Assembly (NCBI GenBank): GCA_903901395.1
Contig: CAIUQW010000095.1
Location: forward strand, 1 to 9,458
DNA: 9,458 bases
Source of the DNA: an uncultured Chlorobiales bacterium
GTDB taxonomy: Bacteria; Bacteroidota; Chlorobiia; Chlorobiales; Chlorobiaceae
Direction of reading: 5' to 3'
Shown here: positions 1 through 6,085 of the stretch, one piece after another
Layout: every line of letters begins with the position of its first letter
Numbering within the stretch: the first letter of the stretch is position 1
Notes under the pieces: model-generated
What the model was told of the DNA's origin: nothing
The model's input: only the letters and a program-made list of their open reading frames with translations
The model's database searches: none
Position numbers and translations under genes: made by a program

Positions 1-89
1 AACACATCGAACCTGAAGTATATTTCTTCGTTACAAAACTTTCAGTGTTGATTTCTCAAGCTCCGTTCACCAATGTCAATCTTACCGCC

Positions 90-767
90 ATGATTATCTA
101 CATCAACGACAAACCCTGCGAAGTGAAGGTCGGCGACCTGCTGCTCAACACCGCAAAACAGAACAAATCTCACATAGGTTATATTTGCGGAGGCAACGGC
201 ATCTGCCAGAGCTGCTTCGTCTATGTGCTCGAAGGCGCGGAGTGCCTCTCTGCGCCGGGCGATGATGAAAAGGCATTTATCTCCGACAGGCTTTTCGCCG
301 AAGGCGGACGCCTCGCCTGCCGAACGACTATCGTCAAGGAGGGGGCGATACGGGTACTGACCCGCGCTGAAAAATTCCGGCGGATCGTGCTCGGGCTGAA
401 CGTGCCCGGCTTCATTACCTACGCGCAGACTATCGGTTACAACGTGACCACCAAACTTCCGTCCGGCGTTTCGAACATCGTATCGAGAGTGCAGAGCGGA
501 CGGCTCAATCCCGTCGATACCATTGGCAAAATCGCCAGCGGACTCGGTCCGGCATCGCAGCTCGTCTACAAGAATTTCATCGAAACCTTCCCCTTCATGC
601 AGATGCCTCTCGATATGGCTGGCAACGCAGCTAAAGGAACGCTCGACACGGCGTCCGGCGCGTTGTGCGCGGTCAGCGGCGGGCGGCTGCACCTGCCAGG
701 CTCGACCTGCGCCACACACGACAAACCGGCGGAAGCTATCGAGCGCATTACCATCTCGTCAAAATGA
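90..767 (+). CDS. csmJ: Chlorosome envelope [2Fe-2S] protein, CsmI/CsmJ/CsmX type
   Basis: Residues 1-90 form a plant/adrenodoxin-type ferredoxin domain. The cluster ligands are Cys33, Cys39 and Cys42 (C-x5-C-x2-C) and Cys77 in the motif LACRT. The rest (about 90-225) is a low-complexity Gly/Ala-rich part resembling the chlorosome envelope domain that CsmI, CsmJ and CsmX carry after their ferredoxin domain. Such proteins sit in the galactolipid monolayer of the chlorosome and are thought to pass electrons that control quenching of bacteriochlorophyll energy transfer by oxygen. The ATG at 90 was chosen because homology starts at MIIYIND; an in-frame GTG at 45 would add 15 residues with no support. 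There is no strong Shine-Dalgarno. The length of 225 residues, and a following alanine dehydrogenase gene, fit my memory of csmJ in Chlorobaculum tepidum. Assignment to csmJ rather than csmX or csmI is tentative; the family is more certain. Confidence 0.82.
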   Translation: MIIYINDKPCEVKVGDLLLNTAKQNKSHIGYICGGNGICQSCFVYVLEGAECLSAPGDDEKAFISDRLFAEGGRLACRTTIVKEGAIRVLTRAEKFRRIVLGLNVPGFITYAQTIGYNVTTKLPSGVSNIVSRVQSGRLNPVDTIGKIASGLGPASQLVYKNFIETFPFMQMPLDMAGNAAKGTLDTASGALCAVSGGRLHLPGSTCATHDKPAEAIERITISSK

Positions 768-789
768 GCCAGACAAATTAACCGGCCTT

Positions 790-816
790 CCCGGAGCAAG
801 CGTGAGCTTCTCCGGG
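790..816 (+). terminator. Bulged hairpin with GTGA loop between csmJ and ald
   Basis: CCCGGAG (790-796) pairs with CTCCGGG (810-816). One bulged C (797) is followed by AAGC (798-801) pairing with GCTT (806-809) around a GTGA loop, which is of the stable GNRA type. This gives 11 pairs, 23 bases after the csmJ stop codon. No run of T follows (the next bases are GGCGCAAAG), so it is not a textbook intrinsic terminator. It could be an attenuator, an mRNA stability element or a processing site between the two genes. Confidence 0.5.
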
Positions 817-866
817 GGCGCAAAGCTTTGCACGAAGCTGTTTCAGAAATCCTGACGATACTATCG

Positions 867-2090
867 ATGATGGGCTACTCATCCGACTTTGGAACGATCG
901 AATTCGAACTTGGAGTGAAAACTCTCGAACGCTGGTTGCTCAAGCCGGAGAAGACGATGAGCATCGCCATAGCCATTCCGAAGGAGCGGGCGCAGGACGA
1001 GCGGCGGGTCGCGCTCTCACCGGCGGGGGTGCAGATTCTGGTCGAACAGGGCATCCGGGTGGTGGTTGAAAGCGACGCGGGACACTTCTGCAATTTTCTC
1101 GACCACGATTACGCCGAAGCCGGAGCTATCATCGCTGCCTCGCCGGAGGAGCTGTATCCGCAGGCTAACGTCATTGTCAAGGTTTCGCCGCCGCAACCCG
1201 AAGAGCTGCACCTGCTGTTGCCCGGCCAGATGCTCATTTCAGCCGTGCACCTCGGCACGGTCAGCCGCCAGATGATCAAAACGCTGATCGACAAGAACAT
1301 CACGGCGCTCGGCTTCGAGTTCATCGAAACGAGGGACGGCGAACTGCCCATCGTGCGGACGCTGAGCGAAATCGCCGGATCGCTCGCCATCCAGACGGCG
1401 GCGAAATACCTCGAAACCGGTTACGGCGGCAGCGGTATTCTGCTCGGCGGCATCGCCGGAGTGCCGCCCGCGCACGTCACCATCATCGGCGCGGGCACGG
1501 TCGGCCTCTTCGCCGCGCAGGACGCGCTCGGCCTCGGCGCGCAGGTGACGGTCATCGACAAGGAGATCAACCGTTTGCGGCGATTCGAAGCCTTTTTCAA
1601 CCGCCACCTCGTGACAGCCATTGCCAACGAACACTACATCGCGCAGCTCGCGCGAATTTCGGACGTCATCATCGGCGCGCTCAGCCCCAAGCTGAAGCTG
1701 ATCAAACCGCTGGTGAGCGAGCAGGTGGTAAAGACGATGAAACCCGGCTCGGTGATCATCGACGTCTCGATCGATCAGGGCGCCTGCTTCGGCACCAGTC
1801 GGCACACAACGCACACCAATCCGATTTACGTCAAACATGGCGTAACGCACTACTGCGTACCGAACATCCCGTCAGCCGTCGCCAAGACCGCCACCTACGC
1901 CCTGACCAACACGCTCCTGCCCTTCCTCCAGAAACTCACCTCGCACCAGACCATTCCCGAAATCCTCTGGAACAGCCACAGCCTCAGAAAAGGCACTTAT
2001 CTTTATAAAGGCTACGTCACCAAGAAAATCCTCGCCGAACTGACCGACATGCCCTTTCGTGAAATCGACATGCTGCTCGCCACGGCGTGA
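867..2090 (+). CDS. ald: Alanine dehydrogenase
   Basis: Alanine dehydrogenase catalyses NAD-dependent reversible deamination of L-alanine to pyruvate and ammonia in the cytoplasm. The N-terminal substrate domain starts at [10 protein letters not shown] (residues 31-40) and has [11 protein letters not shown] with Arg47, Lys105 (KVSPP) and His128 (AVHLG), matching the Arg15, Lys75 and His96 of known enzymes. The Rossmann nucleotide-binding motif GAGTVG is at 208-213, and the catalytic Asp303 lies in IDQG. The segment [11 protein letters not shown] is also typical. Usual family length is about 360-375, which fits a start at the ATG at 957 (377 residues, with GGAG six bases upstream). The preceding 30 residues have host-like codon use and look coding, so the ATG at 867 is given here; a TTG at 828 overlaps poor sequence. 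The gene lies 99 bases after csmJ and faces crtH tail to tail. Nothing in the sequence ties it to chlorosome function beyond adjacency. Confidence 0.93.
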   Translation: MMGYSSDFGTIEFELGVKTLERWLLKPEKTMSIAIAIPKERAQDERRVALSPAGVQILVEQGIRVVVESDAGHFCNFLDHDYAEAGAIIAASPEELYPQANVIVKVSPPQPEELHLLLPGQMLISAVHLGTVSRQMIKTLIDKNITALGFEFIETRDGELPIVRTLSEIAGSLAIQTAAKYLETGYGGSGILLGGIAGVPPAHVTIIGAGTVGLFAAQDALGLGAQVTVIDKEINRLRRFEAFFNRHLVTAIANEHYIAQLARISDVIIGALSPKLKLIKPLVSEQVVKTMKPGSVIIDVSIDQGACFGTSRHTTHTNPIYVKHGVTHYCVPNIPSAVAKTATYALTNTLLPFLQKLTSHQTIPEILWNSHSLRKGTYLYKGYVTKKILAELTDMPFREIDMLLATA

Positions 2091-2096
2091 AGAGGA

Positions 2097-2179
2097 AATG
2101 GACGCTGATGGACTGACGAGACGAGGCTATGACTCTTACATCGTCCATTAAAGTCCATCAGCGTCCATCAGCGTCCATT
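2097..2179. repeat. 10-bp periodic GTCCAT repeats forming a long inverted repeat
   Basis: GTCCAT occurs at 2143, 2153, 2163 and 2173, exactly ten bases apart, and its complement ATGGAC at 2098 and 2108, again ten apart. The left arm 2098-2114 pairs perfectly over 17 bp with 2152-2168, and 2097-2113 pairs equally well over 17 bp with 2163-2179, so two alternative hairpins compete. It lies between the converging ald and crtH genes and could act as a bidirectional terminator or be a small dispersed repeat. Confidence 0.7.
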
Positions 2180-2191
2180 CTCCCCCACATC

Positions 2192-3712
2192 TCACAAATA
2201 CTCCAGCCCCTTCCCCAGCTTTCTCGCTATGTACGAAGCACACGAAACGCCCGAGTAGGTCACGGCGATTACGCCCTGGCCGGGGAAGGTACTATCTCCG
2301 GCGGCATACAAATTTTTGACCGGCGTGCGGTTCTGCGGCTTCAGGAGGATGTTCTGGCCTGGCTTGAGGAGCGGGCCGTATGAGCCGTCGCGGCGGTTGA
2401 GGTAACGCGCGTGACTCTGCGGCGTGGCCGTTATCATAAGTTCCACGGCATTCTGCAATCCCGGCAAAAGGGGTTCGGCTCGCGCGAGAAGCGTCCGGGC
2501 GAAGGCCTCCTTGGCGTTTTTGTATTCCTCGCCGCGATAGTCATACCGTTGCCACTGCGTTGTTTCGGCAGTCACGAACAGGTGCAGCGCATGTTTGCCG
2601 GGTGGAGCGAGCGAGGGATCGAGCACCGTGGGCGCGGAGAAGTAGATCGTGCCGCCGAGCTTGTCGTACTTCGCCCAATCCTCGACGATGATGTGATGCA
2701 TATGAAATCCCTTCGGCACAATCGAGCCGTCCACGCCAAGCCAGAGCTGAAACCAGCTTGGCGCTTTGATGAAACGATCCTCAGGCACTTTCAGCCGCGG
2801 ATCGTCCACGAGCTTGCTGAAGGTGTCCCACACCGTGGCGTTGCTGACGACAGCTTTGGCCCGGACCTCCGAGCCGTCGCTCAGGCGGACGCCAACGGCC
2901 ACTCCGTTTTCGACGATCACATTCAACACTTCGCTGCGAAATCGCACCGAACCGCCGAACTTTTCGATCCCCTTCACCAGCGCCGCCGGAATAGCTCCCG
3001 AGCCACCGACGGGATAGTTGATGCCGCCGTGATGCCGGTCAGCGAGGCAGATGCCCGCGTTGACGAGTGGCGTTGAAATGGCGTCCTGCACCGCCCAGGA
3101 GTAAGATTCGAGATCGATGAAGCGCAACAACTCCGGATCGCTGATGTAGCGCCGCGCCGTTTTGCCCATCGAAAAGAGGGTCTTGATCCCAAGCGACATG
3201 GCTTTGAGCGGATGGCGGGCGCCCACAACCCCAAGATGCATCACATCTTCGAGCGATCCGGCGGGCAGCGAGTTCAGAATATCATAGACCGATTCAAGCT
3301 CATCGTAAAATTTCCGGATACCATTACGCTCATGCGGAAAGCGTTGGCAGAGCGATTCGAGAAATCGGCTCCGGTCAAGCCACGCCGGAACCTCGAATCC
3401 CGCAGGCAGGTGGTAGTGAATCTGCACAGGATCGGGAATCGTCTGAACCTCGATGCCTAGTTTGCGAAAAATTCGCGTATGCAAATTGAGCGTACCCTTC
3501 GAATCGTCATCACAGAAGCCGTAAAAGACCGAAGCCCCGGCATCGAAAGTGTAGCCACCTTTTTGAAACGCGGAGCAGCTCCCGCCAGGAAATTTGTTCT
3601 TCTCGAACACGATGGTCGAAAACCCCCGCTCCTGCAACAACGCCGCCGTTGTCAGGCCTCCGATACCCGCACCAATGACAATGACATCAACCGAATTCGC
3701 CATCTTTTTCAT
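2192..3712 (-). CDS. crtH: CrtH-type carotenoid isomerase (FAD-dependent)
   Basis: This is a 506-residue flavoprotein of the phytoene desaturase/CRTISO family. In green sulfur bacteria CrtH isomerises poly-cis lycopene made by the CrtP/CrtQ route to all-trans lycopene, leading to chlorobactene. The N-terminal dinucleotide-binding motif GAGIGG is at residues 14-19, followed by an acidic end of the second strand (VFEKN) and PGGSCSAF. The C-terminal FAD-binding signature NLYAAGDSTFPGQGVI begins at residue 467. The length fits CrtH (about 500) and the sequence looks intact. Two starts are possible, ATG at 3712 (MKKMANS) and ATG at 3705-3703 (MANS); neither has a strong Shine-Dalgarno. It is transcribed away from the integrase gene and converges with ald. 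Other members of this oxidoreductase family have desaturase or ketolase activity, so isomerase is the most likely but not the only reading. Confidence 0.85.
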   Translation of the reverse strand: MKKMANSVDVIVIGAGIGGLTTAALLQERGFSTIVFEKNKFPGGSCSAFQKGGYTFDAGASVFYGFCDDDSKGTLNLHTRIFRKLGIEVQTIPDPVQIHYHLPAGFEVPAWLDRSRFLESLCQRFPHERNGIRKFYDELESVYDILNSLPAGSLEDVMHLGVVGARHPLKAMSLGIKTLFSMGKTARRYISDPELLRFIDLESYSWAVQDAISTPLVNAGICLADRHHGGINYPVGGSGAIPAALVKGIEKFGGSVRFRSEVLNVIVENGVAVGVRLSDGSEVRAKAVVSNATVWDTFSKLVDDPRLKVPEDRFIKAPSWFQLWLGVDGSIVPKGFHMHHIIVEDWAKYDKLGGTIYFSAPTVLDPSLAPPGKHALHLFVTAETTQWQRYDYRGEEYKNAKEAFARTLLARAEPLLPGLQNAVELMITATPQSHARYLNRRDGSYGPLLKPGQNILLKPQNRTPVKNLYAAGDSTFPGQGVIAVTYSGVSCASYIARKLGKGLEYL

Positions 3713-3722
3713 TTTTTTGAAT

Positions 3723-3783
3723 AAATGTCAAGCTTTCTCTTGCAGAATCGACATTTGACACTTGACTCCAAGCTCTCTAAAGA
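3723..3783 (+). promoter_or_regulatory. Possible rightward promoter and inverted TGTCAA/TTGACA elements upstream of crtH
   Basis: TTGACA (3755-3760) followed after 17 bases by TAAAGA (3778-3783) resembles a rightward sigma-70 promoter. AAATGTC (3723-3729) and GACATTT (3750-3756) form a 7-bp inverted repeat, and the left half (TGTCAAG) read on the minus strand gives CTTGACA just upstream of crtH. The region could therefore hold divergent promoters with an operator. The rightward reading would deliver transcripts to the AGGAGG at 3825. Confidence 0.35.
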
Positions 3784-3824
3784 TATATTTTTATATCGTT
3801 ATTAAAAAAGCAGTTAGAAATAAC

Positions 3825-3830
3825 AGGAGG
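3825..3830 (+). promoter_or_regulatory. Orphan Shine-Dalgarno AGGAGG
   Basis: This is a perfect AGGAGG, but no ATG, GTG or TTG lies at a usual distance. The first ATG (3854) starts 23 bases after it. Most genes in this window lack any strong Shine-Dalgarno, so an unused perfect one is odd. It may belong to a host gene displaced by insertion of the element. Confidence 0.4.
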
Positions 3831-3853
3831 AAAACAGCAATAAAATCAATAAA

Positions 3854-3955
3854 ATGAGGTCGAAACGGACAACTCGCCTGCCCCTGATTCTCGATCTTTA
3901 CAGGCGATTTCGTGACATTTTGTCCCGCATTTGTCCCGCAAAACTTCAGACATGA
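3854..3955 (+). CDS. Possible 33-residue leader ORF coupled to the integrase
   Basis: An ATG at 3854 opens a 33-codon frame beginning MRSKRTTRLP. It is rich in Arg/Lys and ends at TGA 3953-3955, which overlaps the integrase ATG at 3952 in an ATGA junction. Such a junction is common between translationally coupled genes. The only Shine-Dalgarno is AGGAGG 23 bases upstream, which is too far to be convincing. The frame also reads through the tandem TTTGTCCCGCA repeats and may be only chance sequence around the attachment region. Confidence 0.25.
   Translation: MRSKRTTRLPLILDLYRRFRDILSRICPAKLQT
3874..3907. other. Inverted repeat, possible part of the left attachment region
   Basis: TCGCCTG (3874-3880) is repeated inverted as CAGGCGA (3901-3907), with 20 bases between. 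It lies just before the direct repeats upstream of the integrase, where an attachment core or an RNA hairpin would be expected. The right end of the element is outside the window, so the core cannot be defined. Confidence 0.3.
3919..3940 (+). repeat. Tandem 11-bp direct repeats TTTGTCCCGCA, candidate integrase arm sites
   Basis: TTTGTCCCGCA occurs twice head to tail with no gap (3919-3929 and 3930-3940), ending 11 bases before the integrase ATG. Short direct repeats beside an int gene are the usual form of the arm-type sites bound by the integrase N-terminal domain, and that is the inferred role. Confidence 0.55.
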
Positions 3956-5022
3956 AAGCCACCCTGAGAGAACGCCAAGCTGGCCCCGGCAAAGTCTCGT
4001 TATACCTCGATATTTACCCGCCCGCGCCGCACCCTATCAGCGGCAAGATGACGCGAAAGTATGCCCTCGGGATCACTGTGTTGACCGCGCCACGGACGCG
4101 AGAAGAGCGCGACGCGGTGAAGGCGGCGCGGACGCTTGCCAGGGCTATGCAAGCGAAGATCGAGTTGCGGTTGCAGGCGCAGGATTTCGGGTTCCTCATC
4201 AGGGATCAGAAAGCGCCACTGGGCGACCAGATGCGCCGGGCTGCGGCTGAGGCTCGAACGAACGGAAAGCAGTATTTGCGCTGCTTGCAGCTGATCGAAG
4301 CGCGATACGGCGAAGGCTTGAGCCTGCAATACTTAACGCCCGCAGTCCTCGCGGACTTCAGGGCCTATCTTCTCGATAATTTCAGCCAGAACACCGCCTC
4401 GGCGTACCTGACGCGCTTGCTGCGCGTTCTGAAATCCACCTGGTCACAGGGGATGCTCAAAGAGAACCCCGGCGCGAGCATCAAAGCGATTGCGACGGAG
4501 CGCGGCGAAGTCGTCTATCTCGAACGCCATGAGATCGAAGCGCTCATGAAAACCGAATGCGAATCGCAGACGTTGAAGCGGGCTTTTCTTCTGGCCTGCG
4601 AAACAGGACTGCGAATCAGCGACATCGAAGCGCTGAGGCGCGAGCACTTCCACGCGACTGACAGCGGGCCGGAGATCAGGATCGCGCAGAAAAAGACCGG
4701 CAAAACGCTGACCATCCCGATCACCGCCGAACTGCTCGACTACCTCGAATTGCCGGAATCAGGGCCATTGTTTCGCGGCCTGAAGTATCGTGCTTATCAC
4801 GGGACGCTGGCGCGATGGATTGCTGATGCCGGGATCCACAAGAAGATCACCTTTCACAAGGCCAGGCACACCTGCGCCACGCAGCTCATCGCCGCCGACG
4901 TTGGGCTTGCGACAACACAGGCGCTACTCGGGCACAAGAGCATCGCGTCAACGCTCATCTATACGCACGTATTCGATGCGAAGAAAAGAGAAGCTATTGA
5001 GAAGAAAAAAATCGTCAAATAA
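3952..5022 (+). CDS. Tyrosine recombinase / phage integrase
   Basis: The product is a 356-residue integrase that would carry out site-specific integration and excision of the element. Residues 1-80 resemble the arm-type DNA-binding domain of Bacteroidetes/Chlorobi integrases (KVSLYLDIYPPA). Residues 100-180 form the SAM-like core-binding domain, and 190-345 the catalytic domain. The full catalytic set is visible: Arg221 (TGLRISD), Lys248 (KKTGK), His302 and Arg305 (HKARHT), His328 (LLGHKS) and the nucleophile Tyr337 (IYTHVF). Length and motifs are normal, so it is probably active. The ATG at 3952 is preferred because MKATLRERQ is a typical opening; a TTG at 3931 would lie inside the direct repeats. 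It is preceded by those repeats and possibly coupled to a 33-codon leader. Its tail is rich in Lys. Confidence 0.95.
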   Translation: MKATLRERQAGPGKVSLYLDIYPPAPHPISGKMTRKYALGITVLTAPRTREERDAVKAARTLARAMQAKIELRLQAQDFGFLIRDQKAPLGDQMRRAAAEARTNGKQYLRCLQLIEARYGEGLSLQYLTPAVLADFRAYLLDNFSQNTASAYLTRLLRVLKSTWSQGMLKENPGASIKAIATERGEVVYLERHEIEALMKTECESQTLKRAFLLACETGLRISDIEALRREHFHATDSGPEIRIAQKKTGKTLTIPITAELLDYLELPESGPLFRGLKYRAYHGTLARWIADAGIHKKITFHKARHTCATQLIAADVGLATTQALLGHKSIASTLIYTHVFDAKKREAIEKKKIVK

Positions 5023-5052
5023 TGGGAAAATCCAGAAAAAAATGATAATGTG

Positions 5053-5095
5053 AATATGCGGAAATAAAGTAACCCCTACCTATATGCTGCATATA
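5053..5095 (+). promoter_or_regulatory. AT-rich control element and palindrome at the start of the 5084 ORF
   Basis: AATATGCGGAAATAAAGTAA (5053-5072) resembles sequences at 5654-5673 and 8841-8862. It is followed by the perfect palindrome TATATGC-T-GCATATA (5081-5095), whose left arm contains the ATG (5084) of the next ORF. A protein bound to the palindrome would block initiation, so it may be an operator; the binding protein is unknown. Confidence 0.45.
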
Positions 5096-5314
5096 AACGA
5101 GAGCGACGTATCTATAATAGCTGAGGCTATTTCTTTTTATGGCAAAGCCGAGCCTGAAAAGGGCATGATAGCGGAAAAGGCGCTCTCGAACATGGCGGCC
5201 AGCCACAGGCAAGCCGCTCAGATGTTGCGAGACAGCGCTGAGATGATGCAGAATGCAGAAGCAATAATGAAGGTGCAGACGGCGCTTATTTGGATTTCGA
5301 CAGCTTTTCAATAA
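5084..5314 (+). CDS. Small helical protein of unknown function
   Basis: This 76-residue ORF is not recognised. It is predicted largely helical and rich in Ala, Met and Glu, with heptad-like stretches between residues 28 and 65, and has no Cys and no membrane segment. The ATG lies inside a perfect 15-bp palindrome. The gene lies between the integrase and the repressor, transcribed toward the repressor, and its last 29 bases overlap the repressor's last codons on the other strand. That position in temperate phages often holds excision or lysogeny-control genes, but nothing in the protein shows such a role. Codon use and the dedicated AT-rich leader favour a real gene over a chance frame. Confidence 0.6.
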   Translation: MLHINESDVSIIAEAISFYGKAEPEKGMIAEKALSNMAASHRQAAQMLRDSAEMMQNAEAIMKVQTALIWISTAFQ

Positions 5315-5624
5315 TGTCGGCCATGTAGTCGAGATCGCTGGACATGGCTTTCATTTTAATACGGAGCTGCTCAAGGCTCAGCGTTGCTGCGGCGCTCTCA
5401 GTCGCGGCGGCTCGGACGCCTTTCATGATGTACCCGACGTCAAGCCCGGCATCCATGAGTTTCTTTTGCAGGATTCCTCCGATTTTATTCCTCCCTTTCA
5501 GATAGGTCGTCCAGTACGAACCATCTTTCAGGCCCATCGCCTCGGCTGCCGCCTTTTTGCTTCCATACTTCTTGATAAGCTCTTCTTCCAGACGGCGCCC
5601 GGCCTCAACATCTCCGTGCGACAT
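5286..5624 (-). CDS. Xre/CI-like HTH repressor (short)
   Basis: The product is a 112-residue DNA-binding protein and the candidate lysogeny repressor of the element. A helix-turn-helix covers about residues 18-58 (KKYGSKKAAAEAMGL, then the recognition part SYWTTYLKGRNKIG). The closing DVGYIMKGV resembles the family ending with a bulky-Leu-Leu-x-Gly pattern seen in phage Xre regulators. Residues 80-110 look like a coiled coil for oligomerisation (TLSLEQLRIKMKAM). There is no S24 peptidase domain, so RecA-induced self-cleavage of the LexA/CI kind is not expected. The start is ATG at 5624, or two codons earlier at 5630 (MIM); a longer frame back to 5744 runs through AT-rich control sequence and would give a hydrophobic peptide unlikely to be translated. 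It is transcribed opposite to the early operon, the usual repressor layout. Confidence 0.82.
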   Translation of the reverse strand: MSHGDVEAGRRLEEELIKKYGSKKAAAEAMGLKDGSYWTTYLKGRNKIGGILQKKLMDAGLDVGYIMKGVRAAATESAAATLSLEQLRIKMKAMSSDLDYMADIIEKLSKSK

Positions 5625-5732
5625 AATCATAATAATCGAAAAATAAGTTGGAAAATATAGGAATAAATAGTAATATAGATAAATGGGATGCACCATGATG
5701 ATGCAAATAATAATAACAAGATAATAACAAAA
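5625..5732. promoter_or_regulatory. Divergent control region between repressor and early operon
   Basis: This very AT-rich stretch separates the leftward repressor from the rightward operon, and it is where phage lysogeny promoters and operators are expected. The sequence 5642-5674, with AATAAGTT, AATAT and AGGAATAAA, matches 8831-8864 closely if small gaps are allowed. No clear sigma-70 pair is visible. If the operon starts at ATG 5688, then its last 45 bases are coding. Confidence 0.55.
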
Positions 5733-6074
5733 ATGGAAGAACAAGAAGAAAAAAGGAAAATTGACGAAAGATTAACGGCCATCGAGAAAAAACTCGAAAT
5801 GCTTTTGCCTAAATCTGAAGTCGAATCCGATATGCCCAAGAAAGTCCCGGCCATCGCAAGGTTCCTCTCGAAGATAGAAGGAAAGCCGGTCTGCGAATCG
5901 ACGGTTTACAATCGCGTGGCGTCTGGTACGATCCCCTTTCACCGCAAAGGCTCGCGCCTGTTCTTTTACGAAAGCGAGATTCTCGAGGCGATCCGCAACG
6001 CCAAATCTGAGCGCGGCGTGGCGGGCGTGGCGCTTGTAGACAAAACCCGTGAAGTCGAAGTATTAAACGCATAA
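5733..6074 (+). CDS. Excisionase-like MerR/HTH_17 DNA-binding protein
   Basis: Residues 1-28 form a charged coiled coil (EEQEEKRKIDERLTAIEKKL). Residues 36-88 match the excisionase/HTH_17 winged-helix fold, with the typical order PAIARFLS, then STVYNRVASGTIPFHRKGSRLFFYESEILEAI. Such proteins bend DNA as phage excisionases or act as plasmid/phage regulators; which applies here is not shown. It is the first gene of the rightward operon, a place suited to a Cro/Xis-like role opposite the repressor. ATG 5733 is preferred because the A-rich leader before it resembles other starts here. An in-frame ATG at 5688 would add 15 residues rich in Asn, His and Asp. Confidence 0.78.
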   Translation: MEEQEEKRKIDERLTAIEKKLEMLLPKSEVESDMPKKVPAIARFLSKIEGKPVCESTVYNRVASGTIPFHRKGSRLFFYESEILEAIRNAKSERGVAGVALVDKTREVEVLNA

Positions 6075-6085
6075 CCCCTTACATC

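Noticed and set aside
42..719. Long minus-strand open frame opposite the csmJ gene
   Set aside because: It is an antisense shadow of a GC-rich gene; the plus-strand frame has a recognisable ferredoxin domain and the minus one shows only Arg/Asp/Ala-rich composition.
1239..1850. 203-codon minus-strand frame inside alanine dehydrogenase
   Set aside because: It lies wholly within a well-supported enzyme gene and has the Arg/Asp-rich look of a shadow frame.
2411..3076. 221-codon plus-strand frame within crtH
   Set aside because: It is antisense to conserved FAD-oxidoreductase sequence, with no motif and no ribosome site.
3713..3950. A tRNA or tmRNA 3' end as the integration target
   Set aside because: I looked on both strands for a T-arm and CCA-type end near the integrase and could not find one.
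5625..5744. Extension of the repressor frame to 5744, giving a hydrophobic Tyr/Ile-rich leader
   Set aside because: It crosses the AT-rich divergent control region; homology and a normal start are at 5624.
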